A stretch of 64,000 bases of DNA from Antilocapra americana (GCA_007570785.1 ML664183.1:20763278-20827277), one strand, 5' to 3'; numbered from the stretch's first letter, positions 13,094 to 25,757 are shown. The notes: a model not told the origin generated them from the sequence alone. Numbers and translations: made by a program.

Positions 13094-14272
13094 AGTGTGG
13101 CTGAATTCTTAAGGCTGTATGTTTTATTTTTTTTCTGGTTTTAAGAACACACTGGGTTGGCAGCTGGAAACTTTTCTTTTGTTTTCCAAAAGATGGCACT
13201 GTAGTTAAATCTGTGGTTTCTCCTTTGCCCACAGTCTCTGGTTTGATTTTCTGAACACCTTCACTATTTATCGAAGCTCATTCTCAGCATTTCACTTGAG
13301 TGTGTCCATAGAGTAGGGAATTTTACAAGTTTAGCATTTGGAGTGTTGGGGATGATCACAGGCCAAATGAAGAGATCCTTGTATGCAGTTATCCAAGTAG
13401 CCTGTGGGCTGACTTCTTACTGAAGCTCTGAGCAAAGTTAGGAGGAACCTCCTTCTTTTAATACCTTTTGATATTCTTATCTGTCTCCTTCCCAATCTCT
13501 TCCCTCCCCAGAGTCAGGGAGGTCGTGCCTCAAAAATTGGGCTGCCACTGTGACTGACCCAGCTAAGGTTGTCAGGCAGTCACCAACTGCCCTCCCTCCT
13601 GTTCTTGTACAAGGAGAGGCTCCACCAGGCTAATTTAGCCTCTCATTGTGTTACCTTAGAGGGAGGTATAACACTGAAAAGGCACTTCTCCCCTTTCTAA
13701 TTCAATCAAACATATTATTTTTTGCTCCAAGAGAGGGCTGGACTGTTTCCTTGGGAGGGCTGGGCTTTCACAAAATCTCTCTCATCCATGGATATCTGCT
13801 TAAATCACCATTACCTAGGTTTCCCCAGACAATGGCCCTGAGAAGTTAGGGTAAGTTCCTTGCTCAGCAGGTCCAATGGGTTCTGCTAACTTGAATTCCA
13901 CACCAAGGTCTATATACCTATTATCTAATGCACAGGCCTCTACTTCCAGGTCTCTTTGCGTATGGTGTTGGATCCCACAACTAATACAGAGGTATTTTTG
14001 TTCGTAATTGGCTGCTAGTTTTTATTTGTTCAAAGTGAGGACTTAAAGAAGGGACATCTTACATCATAATTTGTTGATATCACTATAGGCCAAATTTATA
14101 CTTAGTGAAGCAATATCTTGCTCATTTTGAAGTACATATTGAGAGGGATGAATCTTGGAAAGCACTTCACAAATCATAATATTGTGTTAAATGTACATAA
14201 TTAGTGATAGAATAATCTCACTGGCGCCAATGTCCTTGTACTGATAGGTAACAATAATCTCCTGATATTTTT

Positions 14273-14479
14273 GTTGTTGTAGTCGCTAAGTTGTATCTGA
14301 CTCTTTTGTGACCCCCATAGAGTGTAACCTGCCAAGCTCCTCTGTCCATAGGATTCTGCAGGTGAGAATACTGGAGTGGGTTGCCATTTCCTTATCCAGG
14401 GGATCTTCCCAACCCAGGGATTGAACCTGTCCTACATTGGCAGGCGGATTCTTTACCACTGAGCTACCAGGGAAGCTCC
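14273..14479 (-). mobile_element. Bov-tA SINE with (TTG)n end
   Basis: Antisense copy starting TTGTTGTTGTAGTCGCTAAG and ending GAGCTACCAGGGAAGCTC. The short TTG repeat is the complement of the CAA-type tail seen on some copies. Confidence 0.93.
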
Positions 14480-15139
14480 CTGACATTAATACCTACTGAA
14501 TATTTCTTGAAGTCTCATGTAATATATTTACATGAAAATAGACAATTTGGTAGGAACAAAATGTTAAAATAAACAGTTGCTGAATATTGAATATTTAAAA
14601 AATTTTAAACATATTTTAAAACAATATCTTATGATAGACATTAATGGCTTTAATGATTAAATAGAAAATGTATCAGGGTACAGAAGAATATAGTATTTTT
14701 ATAATAAGCACAACTAAAATAATACCACTTGAACTGGGAAGTGATTCATACAAATGATGATATTATCAACTTGGGAGCCTTCTCAAAAAAGTTATCCCAA
14801 AGGAATGATTTAAAATGCAATTGATGAGATATTACTTTCATAGACAGTTCATCAAGAATCCAAGTGTTTAATTTTACCCCCGCTCTCTAAAAAAAAGGAT
14901 GGAATATCAGAAGGGTCATGGACATTAGATTAGTTTAACTAGAATTCTCTAGACAACGATTTATATACAATAATGATTTAATGACAGAACACTAACAATG
15001 GTAGTAGGTGATATATTTCTACTCAAAGACATTATCAAAACAGAAACATCTGTAGTGGAACAAGATTATTCATTAGTCTACATTGGACTAAAGCACATTT
15101 ATTTTTCAGTTACAAATATTGTAATCTGATTTACTGTGT
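14480..15139. other. PCDH15 intron, no recognised element
   Basis: AT-rich sequence with several A runs. No exon or repeat family recognised. Confidence 0.4.
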
Positions 15140-15146
15140 ACTAGAC

Positions 15147-16205
15147 ATCCAACTCAGTTAAGTTCAGTCACTCAGTTGTGTCCGACTGTTTATAAACCCA
15201 TGGACTGCAGCATGCCAGGCCTCCCTGTCCATCACCAACTCCTGGAGTTTACTCAAACTCATGTCCATTGGGTCAGTTACGCCATCCAACAATCTCATCC
15301 TCTGTTGTCCTCTTCTCCTCCTGCCTTCAATCTTTCCCAGCATCAGGGTCTTTTCAAATGAGTCAGTTCTTCACATGAGGTGTCCAAAGTACTTGAGTTT
15401 CAGCTTCAGCATCAGTCCTTCCAATGAATATTCAGGACTGATTTCCTTTAGGATGGACTGGTTGGATCTCCTTGCTGTCCAAGGGACTCTGAATAGTCTT
15501 CCCCAACACCATAGTTCAAAGGCATCAATTCTTTGGCCCTCAGCTTTCTTTATAGTCCAGTTCTCACATCCATACCTGACTACTGGAAAAACCATAGCTT
15601 TGACTAGTCAGACCTTTGTTGGCAAAGTAATGTCTCTGCTTTTTAATATGCTCTCTAGGTTGGTCATAGCTTTTCTTTTAAGAAGGAAGCATCTTTTAAT
15701 TTCATGGCTTCAATAACCATCTGCAGTGATTTTGGAGCCCCCCCAAAATAAAGTCTGTCACTGTTTTGATTGTTTCCCCATCTATTTGCCATGAAGTGAT
15801 GGGACCAGATGCCATTATCTTAGCTTTCTGTATGTTGAGTTTTAAGCCAACTTTTTTACTCTCCTCTTTCACTTTCATCAAGAAGCTCTTTAGCTCTTCT
15901 TTGCTTTATGCCATAAGGGTAGTGTCATCTGCCTATCTAGATTATTGATATTTTTCCCAGCAATCTTGATTCCAACTTGTGCTTCATCCAGTCCAGCATT
16001 TCTCACAATGTACTCTGCATATAAGTTAAATAAGCAGGGTGACAATACACAGCCTTGATATATGCCTTTCCTGTTTTGAAACCAATCTGTTGTTCCACAT
16101 CCAGTTCTAACTGTTGCTTCCTGACCTGCATACAGATTTCTCAGGAGGCAGGTCACATTGTCTGGTATTCCTGTCTCTTTAAGAATTTTCCACAGTTTGT
16201 TGTGA
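15147..16205 (-). mobile_element. BovB (RTE) LINE 3' part, reverse-transcriptase remnant
   Basis: About 1.06 kb antisense copy. On the minus strand the peptide TCLLRNLYAGQEATVRTG, then YQGCVLSPCLFNLYAEYI (16156-15890), is the RTE reverse-transcriptase palm. The catalytic YADD codons at 15935-15924 read TAG GCA GAT GAC, so the Tyr is now a stop. The thumb and C-terminal part (15595-15371) is broken by shifts. Flanked by ACTAGAC (15140-15146 and 16206-16212). 5'-truncated; inactive. Confidence 0.93.
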
Positions 16206-16392
16206 ACTAGACTTCACACCAAATTTCTCTTAAGGACAAATGCCCAACAGAAAGTGACATTCTATACAAATTATCACTACTAGTGAAACTGGAGTCTCCA
16301 CCTCCATATTTAATTAACAATAAGATATCAATTCCATGACTTTCTCTTACATTTTTGTAGCATAAAATTAGCAGTCACAGGGAGGTTACATT

Positions 16393-17030
16393 CATATGTC
16401 AACTTGAGTGAGCCATGAAGTACCCAGATATTTGGTTAAACATTATTCTAGTTGAGTCTGTAAGGGTGTTTCTGAATGAGATTAACATGTGAATTGGTAG
16501 ACCTAATAAAACAGATTGTTCCACCCACTAAACGTGGGTGAAAGTGAAAGTCCCTCAGTCTTGTCTGATATTTTGCAATCCCATGGACTATACAGTTCAT
16601 GGAATTCTCTAGGTTATAATACTGGAATGGTAGCCTTTCACTTCTCCAGAGGATCTTCCCAACCCAAGGATCAAACCAAGGTCTCCCACATTGCAGGCAG
16701 ATTCTTTACCAGCTGAGCCACCAGGGAGCTCCCTAAACATGGGTGGGCCTCGTCTAATCCATTGAAGACCTAAATAGGACAAAAAACTCAATAAGGAAGA
16801 ATTCACTCTCTGTGCCTGACTGTTAGGACATCTGTCTTCTCTTTCCTCCAGACTTGGATTCAAATTAGGATTTACGCAATCAGTTCTCTTTGTTCTCAGA
16901 CTTTAGTCTTTGGCTAGAATACATCAGCTGGGGTTCTAGCTTGACAACTCAAATCCTAGAATGTCTTAGTCTCCATAATCTTGTGAGCCAATTCCTTATA
17001 ATAAATCTGCCTTGCTCAGTCTATTTACCT
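16393..17030 (+). mobile_element. Old mammalian LTR-like repeat carrying a SINE
   Basis: I recognise text of a widespread old element: TATGTCAACTTGAGTGAGCC, GATATTTGGTTAAACATTATT, GAATGAGATTAACATGTGAA, then after the SINE GGGTGGGCCTCGTCTAATCC and the 3' end CCAATTCCTTATAATAAATC with a polyadenylation-type signal. An ERVL-related LTR is my best guess. No internal genes. Confidence 0.55.
16541..16732 (-). mobile_element. Bov-tA SINE nested in the old LTR
   Basis: Antisense copy, AAAGTGAAAGTCCCTCAGTC to GAGCCACCAGGGAGCTCC. Target-site duplication CTAAACGTGGGTG (16528-16540) and CTAAACATGGGTG (16733-16745), one mismatch. The LTR text continues on both sides. Confidence 0.94.
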
Positions 17031-17260
17031 ATCTATCATATATCCTTCAGTTCTGTTATATGTCCCTGATGCAGTTTCTCAGTAGTGAAACAGGAAAGCT
17101 GAGTATTTGATTTTTCAGACATAAAAATTGGTCTCACATGTTCTAACTCACAAAGGCCTATATGGCTGCTACATGGAACTCTACGGAACAGTTGCTGATT
17201 TAACTGCAACAGGGACCACACAGTCTTTTGGTATCCTGGTTATACTCCATGATCCTTTGA

Positions 17261-17484
17261 GGGTTTTCCCAGGTGGTGCAGTGGCCAATCATCTGCCTGC
17301 CAATGCAGGAGACACAAGAGACGGGTTCAATCCTTGAGTCAGGAAGATCCTCTGGAGGAGGAAATAGCAACCCACTCCAGTATTCTTGTCTGAAAAATAC
17401 CATGGATAGAGAAGCCTGGGGGGCTACAGTTCATGGGGCAGCAGGTAGTCAGACATGACTGAGCGACTAAGCATACACATACAC
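17261..17484 (+). mobile_element. Bov-tA SINE
   Basis: Sense copy from GGGTTTTCCCAGGTGGTGCA to the tail GACTGAGCGACTAAGCATAC. Perfect 10-bp duplication GATCCTTTGA at 17251-17260 and 17485-17494. Confidence 0.95.
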
Positions 17485-17494
17485 GATCCTTTGA

Positions 17495-18900
17495 AGACTG
17501 TCTACAGTGCTTCCATAGTCATCTATGTAAAATATTGTAAACTTCTAATATTATAGTTCTAGACTTATTTTAAAATGATTAATTACTGTCTTCTTCCTTC
17601 TTATTTTCAGGGTCTTTTCAATTGCACTGTATAGTCTGAAGATCATTTGCCGTAAAAATAATTTTTTTCAACCTGCAAGTCATTCATGCTTTGGCTATAA
17701 TTCAGCCTTTAACCTCCTCCTCTGATAAAGTAATTTTATAAATGTCACTTGCAAATCATCCCTACCTTACAAATATGCCTCAGAAATAATGATATGTTTA
17801 AAAACCAGTGTGGTCTCCACAAATGAAATGGAGTTATAAATTTGTAAGGAGGTAGACATTAGTGAGAACTTCAACTTTTTCTCACTATGATAACATTACA
17901 TTATCTCCAAATCTGTGATTTTTTATTGAAACTTATTATGTGCCAAAACACTGTTTCTATGACCATCATATTGGTTTTACATTAACTCATTGATATAACA
18001 TTTGTTTGGCTAAAATGTCCATTCAAATCAAATGTTTAGGTTTATCTTAAAACTTTTAGAAATGTTATCAAATGGTACACATTCTTGAATTCACATTCAG
18101 CAGATATTATCTTGCTGTGATTTATTGAAATCGAAAAGAAAAATATAAGAAACGAACTACATATGTTCTTCAAGTTCCCTATAACATAATATAGCTTTTG
18201 CCCCTGTGCATAAAATCTTTACTCCAATCTTTATCATGAAAGCTAGATAATTAATATTGAAAATAATTCCCTCCCAATAGATTATTAAAAGCAAATTCAT
18301 GTAGAAAAGTATTTTCAAAACAAGATAAAGGATTACTATTAGAGAAAGTGATAAGTAGCCTAGTCATTTTTACTAAAAACTGAAGAGCAATCACACTGAA
18401 ACTGAATTAAGCTTAAATTGAATATATATGTGTTCATATGTATTGACAGATATATATAGAGAGACTATATGTATATATATATATACATTTACACACACAT
18501 ATATATATGTATACAAAAAAGTTTATTGAAAGTTGTTGAATGGTAGCATACTTGAATATTTTAAAACCGGTGAAAGATTGATTTTCATTTATATGCTTAA
18601 ATTAGAAAATGTATTTTTCTGTGCTTCTTTTCTTTCCCTTAATATCATCTTTTTTTTTTTTCCTCTCTTACCTCTCTCTTGCTTCCCAAAATATATATAA
18701 TTCCTTGGAGGAGGAAAATAGACAAGAAAAAGGAACGAGGGCTTGGTCTTATTTCTTTTTTCAGAAGCTTTTGTGTGCTGCAGATTAAATGCTAGTATTC
18801 TCTATCCAAAGAAACTCTGTGAATGGAAATGGCTGTATAAGTCCAGTGATTTGTATTCCTTAAGTAAATACATCAAGTTTTCAATATCATGGACCATATT
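17495..18900. other. PCDH15 intron, no recognised element apart from an AT/CA tract
   Basis: TA- and CA-rich simple sequence at about 18420-18515. The rest is unassigned. Confidence 0.4.
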
Positions 18901-19104
18901 CTTTTTCTTTCTTTCTTTTTTAAAATAAGTACTTTATTTGGCTATGCTTGGTCTTAGTTGTGACACTTCAGATCTGCAGTCTTGCTGTGGCATGTTAACA
19001 CTTAGTTGCAACATGGGGTATCTGATTCCCCGTGGCGATTGAACCCAAGTGCCCTGCATTGGGACCACAGACTTTTAACCGCTAGACCACCAAGGAAGTC
19101 CCAC
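18901..19104 (-). mobile_element. CHR-type SINE
   Basis: Antisense copy: pyrimidine-rich tail complement first, then TTTGGCTATGCTTGGTCTTA, GATTGAACCCAAGTGCCC and the end GACCACCAAGGAAGTCCC. Target-site duplication CATGGACCATATT (18888-18900) and CATAGACCATATT (19105-19117). Confidence 0.9.
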
Positions 19105-19194
19105 CATAGACCATATTTCTGAAAAAAAAAAAAAGACTTATTTTACCTGCATAAAAAAAATCACCTTATTATACTGGAAACTTTTAAAAAATTA

Positions 19195-19405
19195 AAAATA
19201 AATGACCAACCAAACAAGAACAAACACATAGATACAGAGAATAGATTCATGATAACTAAAGGAAAAAGGGGATAGAGAGAGAAAAATTGGTAAGGAAGGT
19301 CAATGGTATGGTGATGGATGGAAACTAAACTTTAGATGGCGAGCACAAGGTAGTGTATACAAAACTCAAAATATCATACACATGGAATATATAATGTTAT
19401 AAACA
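19195..19405 (+). mobile_element. Old L1 3' UTR end
   Basis: Resembles the 3' end of an old L1M: GTATGGTGATGGATGGAAAC, GATGGCGAGCACAAGGTAG, then ATAATGTTATAAACAAAC. No coding sequence. Confidence 0.6.
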
Positions 19406-20081
19406 AACAAAAAAATAGATTGTAAATTACTAATGTACTCAACTCCTTGAGGGCAAGGACAATGTCTCCTAGAATATGATTTAATAAATGTTTATAATTA
19501 ATGCACTATGGAAAAAAGAAAGAAATTATCTGAATAATTGATGGAACTGGAATGGTGACTATGGATTAGAAGTAGTAATGTTTCAGTGTTCATTTTCTGA
19601 TTTTTGATGGCTGTATTGTTAAATGGAGAAAATTCTTATCTATCAGAAATACACATTAAACTATTTGTATTTGGGGATAAGGACTCTTTTCAGTAATACC
19701 ACAAATGGTTTAGAGAAAAAGCTTATATAATTTTTATGTTTCTGTGTTTGAAATTATTTATGTGTCAAAATAAACCTTCCCTGGTTAAAAAAAGATACAT
19801 AAGAAACTGTAAAGAAAACATATAAAATATGCAGAAAATATTGTTAACTATATATGGAATCTCTCTGTTATGCTTCATCATGGAGACCATCTGTGTCTTT
19901 AGATCTACCAAACTGATTCTGAGAAGAACAGATGTTCAAAAATGCATATATGAAATGGAAAGAAATTATATAGTCACGATGAAATGTGAAAGAATAGCAC
20001 AGAGCTAAAAATTTAATCAGGAAAGCAAAAAATAAAATTGGATAGATTCAGATATTTCACCATTGTGAGAAAAAATTCTCA
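19406..20081. other. PCDH15 intron, no recognised element
   Basis: AT-rich; no exon. A stretch near 19440-19500 may be a MIR or L2 tail (GAGGGCAAGGACAATGTCTC), uncertain. Confidence 0.4.
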
Positions 20082-20183
20082 GTGTGTTGTTTACTCACGC
20101 AGTCGTGTTCGACTCTTTTAGGACCCCATGGACTGTGTAGCCCGTCAGGCTCCTGTGTCCATGGAACTTCCCAGGCAAGAATG
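20082..20183 (-). mobile_element. Bov-tA SINE fragment
   Basis: Antisense half copy: GTTTACTCACGCAGTCGTG to CCCAGGCAAGAATG, then it stops abruptly. This is the 3' half of the family. Confidence 0.85.
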
Positions 20184-20626
20184 TCTCATTAATTACTATT
20201 TGTTTACAAATTTATTTTGCAATTTATTTTCAAGATCCCTTCATTTAAAAAAATAGTTATAGAATTATAACTATTTCTAAAAAAGTATATATTCAGGGCA
20301 GAGTTGAACTGCAAGAAAAGGTGGCCAGAGCCTGTACTACATATTTTATTATTATTTTTTGTACTACATATTTTAAAAGCGTTATCTCTTATAATCCTCA
20401 ACACAACTTTGTAATATTATTATTTTGTTCTATATTTATTTTATAGTTAATAATAGGCTAAGAGAGCTTTTATCTCCTATCATATTTCTAATAATTGGTA
20501 TATACAGACTACAACACAGATTACCTGGCTTCAAAGTGTTCTCAAGCACTGTGAAATACATTGTTTCAGAAGTTTCATAAATTGCTATTAAGAAACTTTT
20601 GAGAAAAAAAGGAAATGAAAGAGGAA

Positions 20627-20917
20627 AGTAGAAGTCATTCAGTCATGTCTGTCCCATGATCTATACAGTATTTTCCAGGCCAGAGTACTGGACCGGGTAG
20701 CCTTTCCCTTCTCCAGGGATATTCTTAACCCAGGGATCCAACCCAGGTCTCTCGCATTGCAGGTGGATTCTTTATCAGCGAAGCCACAAGGGAAGGCCAA
20801 GAATACTCGAGTGGGTAGCCTATCCCTTCTCCAGTGGATCTTCTGGACCCAGGAATTGAACTAGGGTCTCCTGCATTGCAGGTGGATTCTTTACCAAATG
20901 AGCTATGAGGGAAGCCC
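20627..20917 (-). mobile_element. BovA2-type composite SINE
   Basis: Antisense full unit plus a second partial unit joined at GGGAAGGCCAAGAATACTCG. Perfect 13-bp target-site duplication AATGAAAGAGGAA at 20614-20626 and 20918-20930. Confidence 0.94.
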
Positions 20918-20930
20918 AATGAAAGAGGAA

Positions 20931-23839
20931 GTAAATATAATTTGGCACATAACAGAACCAAGATATACACTAAACTGAAATAATACAATTTGGATGATGC
21001 ATTCCATCAAGTATAGTTTATGTTTAGCCCAAAGGAAAAATACTTTTGAGATATTTTACATAAAGACAAAAAATTCAATTTAGTTCATGCCTGCATTTTA
21101 GAAAATTTGTTCTCAGCAAGCAGATTATTTAATAAATTCCTAAATTCACCATCTCAGCATGCTAACATTTTCATGCTAACGTTTCATACAAACGTGTATT
21201 ACTAGTGTATTACATAATATCTGAAAAAGCAAGTCAGTACGTGCTCAAGGGGCAAAGAGAAGAAGGACGAAAATATATCCAATCATTGAAATTTGTATTT
21301 TCATCAATGGTTTTTTAACAAATCAATGTTTTATAAATCACTAATAAAAATGCTGAGTCCAGTTTTAATGAGGAATAGGGTATTTAAAAGTCTTAAGCTT
21401 TTAATAACTTGTTAATTATTAAGTACCATAAAAGAATAAATATATAAGAAAAAACTTATCAAAGTGATAAAAGCTACCATTACCAGTAATGGAACACACT
21501 GATATTGTTATCTCTTTTGTTATGTGCTATGAAGAAAACATTATCACTTTTGTGGTATTCCTGAACAAAAATCTATGATCATGAGGAAATACCAGCTAAT
21601 TCTAAATTTAAAAATATTCTATAAACTGTCACACTGCTGGAAATTATTAAGGTCATTAAAGTTAAGGAAATATCAAGGAACTAAGATTGAGACTAAAAAA
21701 GACACAGCAAGTAAATGTAATGTGGGATCCTAGGTTGAATCTTTGGACTATAAAAGAATTTATTGGGAGAAAAAAACAGCAAAATCTGTGGTCTGAAGAT
21801 TATAGATTAATACTTCATGAATGTAATTTCCTGATTTTGATGGTTATATTATATAGAAGAGTGTCCTCGTTTTTCAGAAATACACAAGGAAATGTTACGT
21901 GCTTAAGGGGTTTCATATGTACAATTTGCTCATCATTGATATAGAAAAGAAATCTGCATGTGATATATTATATATATAACTATATGGTACATATACACAC
22001 AAGCCATATACTGTATGCCATTTATATATTTGTGTGTATACATCTATGTGTTTATGCATGTATATGCACATCTCTATTTATCTGTTTATTTATCTATTAG
22101 AAAGAGAGATTATCTGGCCAGTACTCTTCAAGACTGTAAAGGTACTAAAAACAAAGACAGTAAAAAACAGATATAGCATAGACGAGACTAAAGATTCATG
22201 ATGATTGAAAGTAATACGGTATCATAGATGGGGTCCTGGGACAAGAAAAAACACATTAGGTAAAATTAAGGAAACCTAAATAAAATATGGATTTGAGGGT
22301 TCACTAGTTGTTAAAATATGTACCATACCAATGAAACACATTAAGAATAGAGGAAAATGGATGTGGGTTATGTAGAACTTCACTACTTCTATTAAAATGT
22401 TACTTAGGTCTAAATATTTCTTATGTTTTTACAAGTGGTAAAAAATATGAACATAAACAGGCCATTTCCATAATCATTTTCATTATAACTAAGCCCAAGA
22501 CTTAAACATATTATTTATTATAAAAATATTTTAAAGATAAAATTTTATATTACATTCAGTTCTTACAAATATATAACATACCTTTGAACCAACTATTAGC
22601 CAAAATATAAGACAGAAAAAGAGTGGGAAAAGAGAGAAAGAACAACATAGAGAGAGAGGCTCCCACTCTTTCCTACGATTTAATTTGGCTGAAGTTCAGC
22701 TTTTAGTTTCTGCTGATGAGTTTGATCACTAAAATGTTTTTAACCATACACATAAACCTTAAGGGAAAAAATCATTTCAGAGTCCATTTTCAAAAAACTT
22801 AGTGAGTGCATTAACCTAATGGGTATTGTTGAAAGGCACACTCATGCTGTGTTAGAAAGAGATATAACACCATTTAAAGTAAAATTTCTACCAGCTACCA
22901 TGAAATACTCTTCACATGATATGTCTACTAATCTAGAAGTAGTTGGTATGTGCTCATCACTAGGTTACTTTTTATAATTCATTATGAATGTATAAGTGTT
23001 CTATACAAAAGCTATATATATATATATATATTCCTCTTTTTTACAGTTCAAATCTGACACCACATCACCACCCTATAATCCTTCTTATATTCTATAGTTA
23101 CTATGTCATAAATAAGTTGTTTTATAGTGCCATCATGGTGCATTAAAGTGGGTTTTCAAGATTATTAATCTCGCAAAGTTTGGAGAAAATATAAGAGAAA
23201 ATCTTTGGTGATGTGAAGTTGAAAAAATATACCTTAAGGAAAGTGCCCATCAGTGAGCAGAATGAAGTTTAGAACTATATTTGTTAGTCTCAATGTAACA
23301 TGGGATTCAATCCTATTCATAATGTTTTATTTTTATGCTACACTATTTTTTCCTTAGTTTAAAAATATTGAGTACTAGCAATATAATTAGAATGAATATG
23401 AGATGTATAATTATTATCCCAAACAGATGATAAAAGCAAAAATAAAATTTTACAAAATACTCCAACTAAAAACATTGCATAATGAAAATATTCAAGTGTA
23501 TTCCACCTTGAGAATTAAATTGTAGGAAGCATGAATGGATAAAAGCAGAGATTGCTGGATATAATTAGAAAGTTCCCTACCGTTGCCATTCTTTCCATTC
23601 AGTGAGTGCCTAGAACATACCTAGAACCATCGGTTTCACTTTACATCTCTGTATCTTTTCATCTTCAATAAGTGAATCAATAAATGAAGATAATACTATG
23701 CTTTTCCACTGAGGAAACTAAGTGTATTAGAAACTAATCAATTTTCTGTGATTGTGCAGAGAGAAAGTGGTCACACTATATCAGAACGTAGGTTATAGTG
23801 ATTCCAAAGGCTTGGTGCCTTTCTCTTAGAACTCTACCT
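20931..23839. other. PCDH15 intron, about 2.9 kb without recognised genes
   Basis: Only simple-sequence stretches are evident: TA/CA at 21960-22090 and TA at about 23008-23031. No exon with splice sites and no recent SINE or LINE. Old, unrecognised repeats may be present. Confidence 0.45.
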
Positions 23840-24115
23840 AAGACTTCCCTGATTGTCCAGTATTTAAGAATCTGCCTGACAGTGTAGGGGACACAGGTTC
23901 AATCCCTCATCTGGGAAGATTCCACATGCTGCAGGTCAACTAGCCTCTATGCCACAACCATGAGCCTGCATGCCCTGCAGCCCATGCTCTGAAATAAGAG
24001 AAGCAACTTCAACGAGAAGTCTAAACACCACAACTAGAGAACAGCCCTAGCTTGTGGCAACTAGACAAAGCCTGCACACAGCGGTGAAGATCCAGTGCAG
24101 CCAAAAATAAAAATA
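23840..24115 (+). mobile_element. CHR-type SINE, long form
   Basis: Sense copy: AAGACTTCCCTGATTGTCC at the start, GTAGGGGACACAGGTTCAAT, a body through ATGCCACAACCATGAGCCTG, and an end AGTGCAGCCAAAAATAAAAA. This keeps the unique 3' body that most copies lack. Confidence 0.85.
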
Positions 24116-24199
24116 AATTAGTAATAATACTATTCAGATGAATGGTTGTATTTATCCCTTATTCTTCCTTTATGTCTCTGAGCACTATCATTCTTTCGC

Positions 24200-24345
24200 C
24201 TGATGCATTTGTACAATATAGTGATCAAGCACTCAGTTTTGGAGTGAAGCTGCCTCTGTTTCTCACTTAGATCTACCACATATTAGCAGAGAAATCTTAG
24301 GCAAATTAATAAATGCCTCTCTGTCCCAGTATTTTCTCATCTTAT
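24200..24345 (+). mobile_element. MIR-like SINE remnant
   Basis: Follows the MIR pattern: AGCACTCAGTTTTGGAGTG, then TCACTTAGATCTACCACAT, then TTAGGCAAATTAATAAATG and CTCTGTCCCAGTATTTTC. Highly diverged. Confidence 0.5.
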
Positions 24346-25080
24346 TGTGTTAAATGAAAAAAATACACAAATAATTTGAGTTTGTGTGTCTAGGTTTAAG
24401 TTTTAAACAAGATGTTTCATGGAAAAACTTAGCACTCATAAATGATAATTGTTAGAATGAATCTATCATTATCATTGTAATCTGACCTAATTCTAGTCAA
24501 CATCAGGAGATATGATGCCACTAAATTAGCAAGAAGTTCTATGCAGAAACCTGTGAACAAATTTTAGATAAGAACAAATTTTAATGTGTCAAATTACTTA
24601 CTAATGAGTATAGCTAAAATTCAAACAAGAAAAATAAATACAAAATTACTCAAAACTTAAAGCTTATAGACATTTAAATTGTTAGCCAGGACATAACTTG
24701 TGATACAATTGTAATGTCAATAGTTATGAAACAACTTGATTTTCCTGAAAACCAAGATTATTTCCACTGCTAACCTTTACTTTCCTAAATTATAAATGGC
24801 ATTTTAAATTTAGATTTATGAAGTATCCTTTAAAGTTTCCTGTTCTTAAGAACTCAGAGAGCTTGACCAAACACAATTTATTAAATTGACTGTGATTCTC
24901 TTAGGACCCTTTACATTTGAACTTCATAACTCTGTGCATGTAGGAAAACCTTGCTGAGGAAAATAAAGACATTTGGTTAAAGGGAGTCATATTAATAATA
25001 TTTAATATAACTTTAGCTTTGCTGGGACATGAAAACTAAGGTAAATGTTAAGTGGTATAACAGTCACATACAAATTAAAA

Positions 25081-25179
25081 CATAATTTCTCCCTAGAGAT
25101 ATGAAAAAAGGGATTATAATTCACACAAATACATAACTTCCCCCTAGGGCTATGTAAAAATATGGTAATTCACATAGCT
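25081..25179 (+). repeat. Imperfect tandem duplication of about 50 bp
   Basis: CATAATTTCTCCCTAGAGAT with a tail GGATTATAATTCACA (25081-25131) is followed directly by CATAACTTCCCCCTAGGGCT with TATGGTAATTCACA (25132-25179). Roughly three quarters identical. Confidence 0.7.
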
Positions 25180-25380
25180 CATATTTACCAAGTTAAAAAA
25201 AAAAATCTGGGCTTCTTTTTCTGCCATCACTGTTTTGTCAGCCTATATAATTTATCACAATAATCTTGAAAACTTTTACTGCTTCCTTAAAATACTTTAT
25301 TATATATAAGCTTCTTCTCAAATTTAACTCAAAATGTACATACACACACACACATACACACACACACATCCATCCACATA

Positions 25381-25590
25381 GGAGTGCCCCTGGTGACTCA
25401 GTGGTAAAGAATCCATCCACAATGCAGGAGATGCAGGTTTGATCCCTGGTCAAGAAGATACCCTGGAGAAGGAAATGGCTACCCATTCCAGTATTCTTCC
25501 CTGGAAAATCCCATGGACAGAGGAGCCTGGCAGGCTACAGTCCGTGGGGTTGCAAAGAGTCAGACAAGGCTTAGAGACTAAACCACCACC
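25381..25590 (+). mobile_element. Bov-tA SINE
   Basis: Sense copy, GAGTGCCCCTGGTGACTCAG to the tail AGACAAGGCTTAGAGACTAA, then a CCACCACCACCA run. A CA/TA simple stretch precedes it (about 25335-25370). Confidence 0.93.
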
Positions 25591-25616
25591 ACCACACATG
25601 TATATGCACACTTTAA

Positions 25617-25706
25617 ATCTTTATATCACTTATTTAAGCCTGATATATTACACACACATAAACACACATAAATATAATATCAGGTTTAAATAAGAGATAT
25701 AAAGAT
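25617..25706. repeat. Inverted repeat, about 32-bp stem
   Basis: ATCTTTATATCACTTATTTA with AGCCTGATAT (25617-25648) pairs with ATATCAGGTTTAAATAAG with AGATATAAAGAT (25675-25706), about two or three mismatches. The CA/TA-rich loop is about 26 nt. It could be a relic mini-transposon or a chance AT hairpin. Confidence 0.7.
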
Positions 25707-25757
25707 AACTCATTTCAGATTGTATTTTAAAATTAGTTACAAAATATACAAGTAACA

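Larger units (their letters stand above)
12346..13990 (-). mobile_element. Old L1 5' region (5' UTR and ORF1 start), antisense
   Basis: On the minus strand, 12522-12337 reads as a charged, coiled-coil-like peptide ending LELNNSMNKMRSAI then IYSRIDQT, which is the ORF1p coiled coil of mammalian L1 (usually LELKNS...IESIYNRID). Upstream on that strand (12690-13990) is GC-richer sequence that resembles an old L1 5' UTR. Two SINEs at 12697-13093 interrupt it. It ends at about 12350, so the copy is missing its 3' portion. The ORF1 identification is good; the extent of the 5' UTR is inferred. Confidence 0.6.

Noticed and set aside
15261..15716. 151-codon plus-strand frame with hydrophobic stretches
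   Set aside because: Antisense of BovB; similar frames occur opposite other BovB copies.
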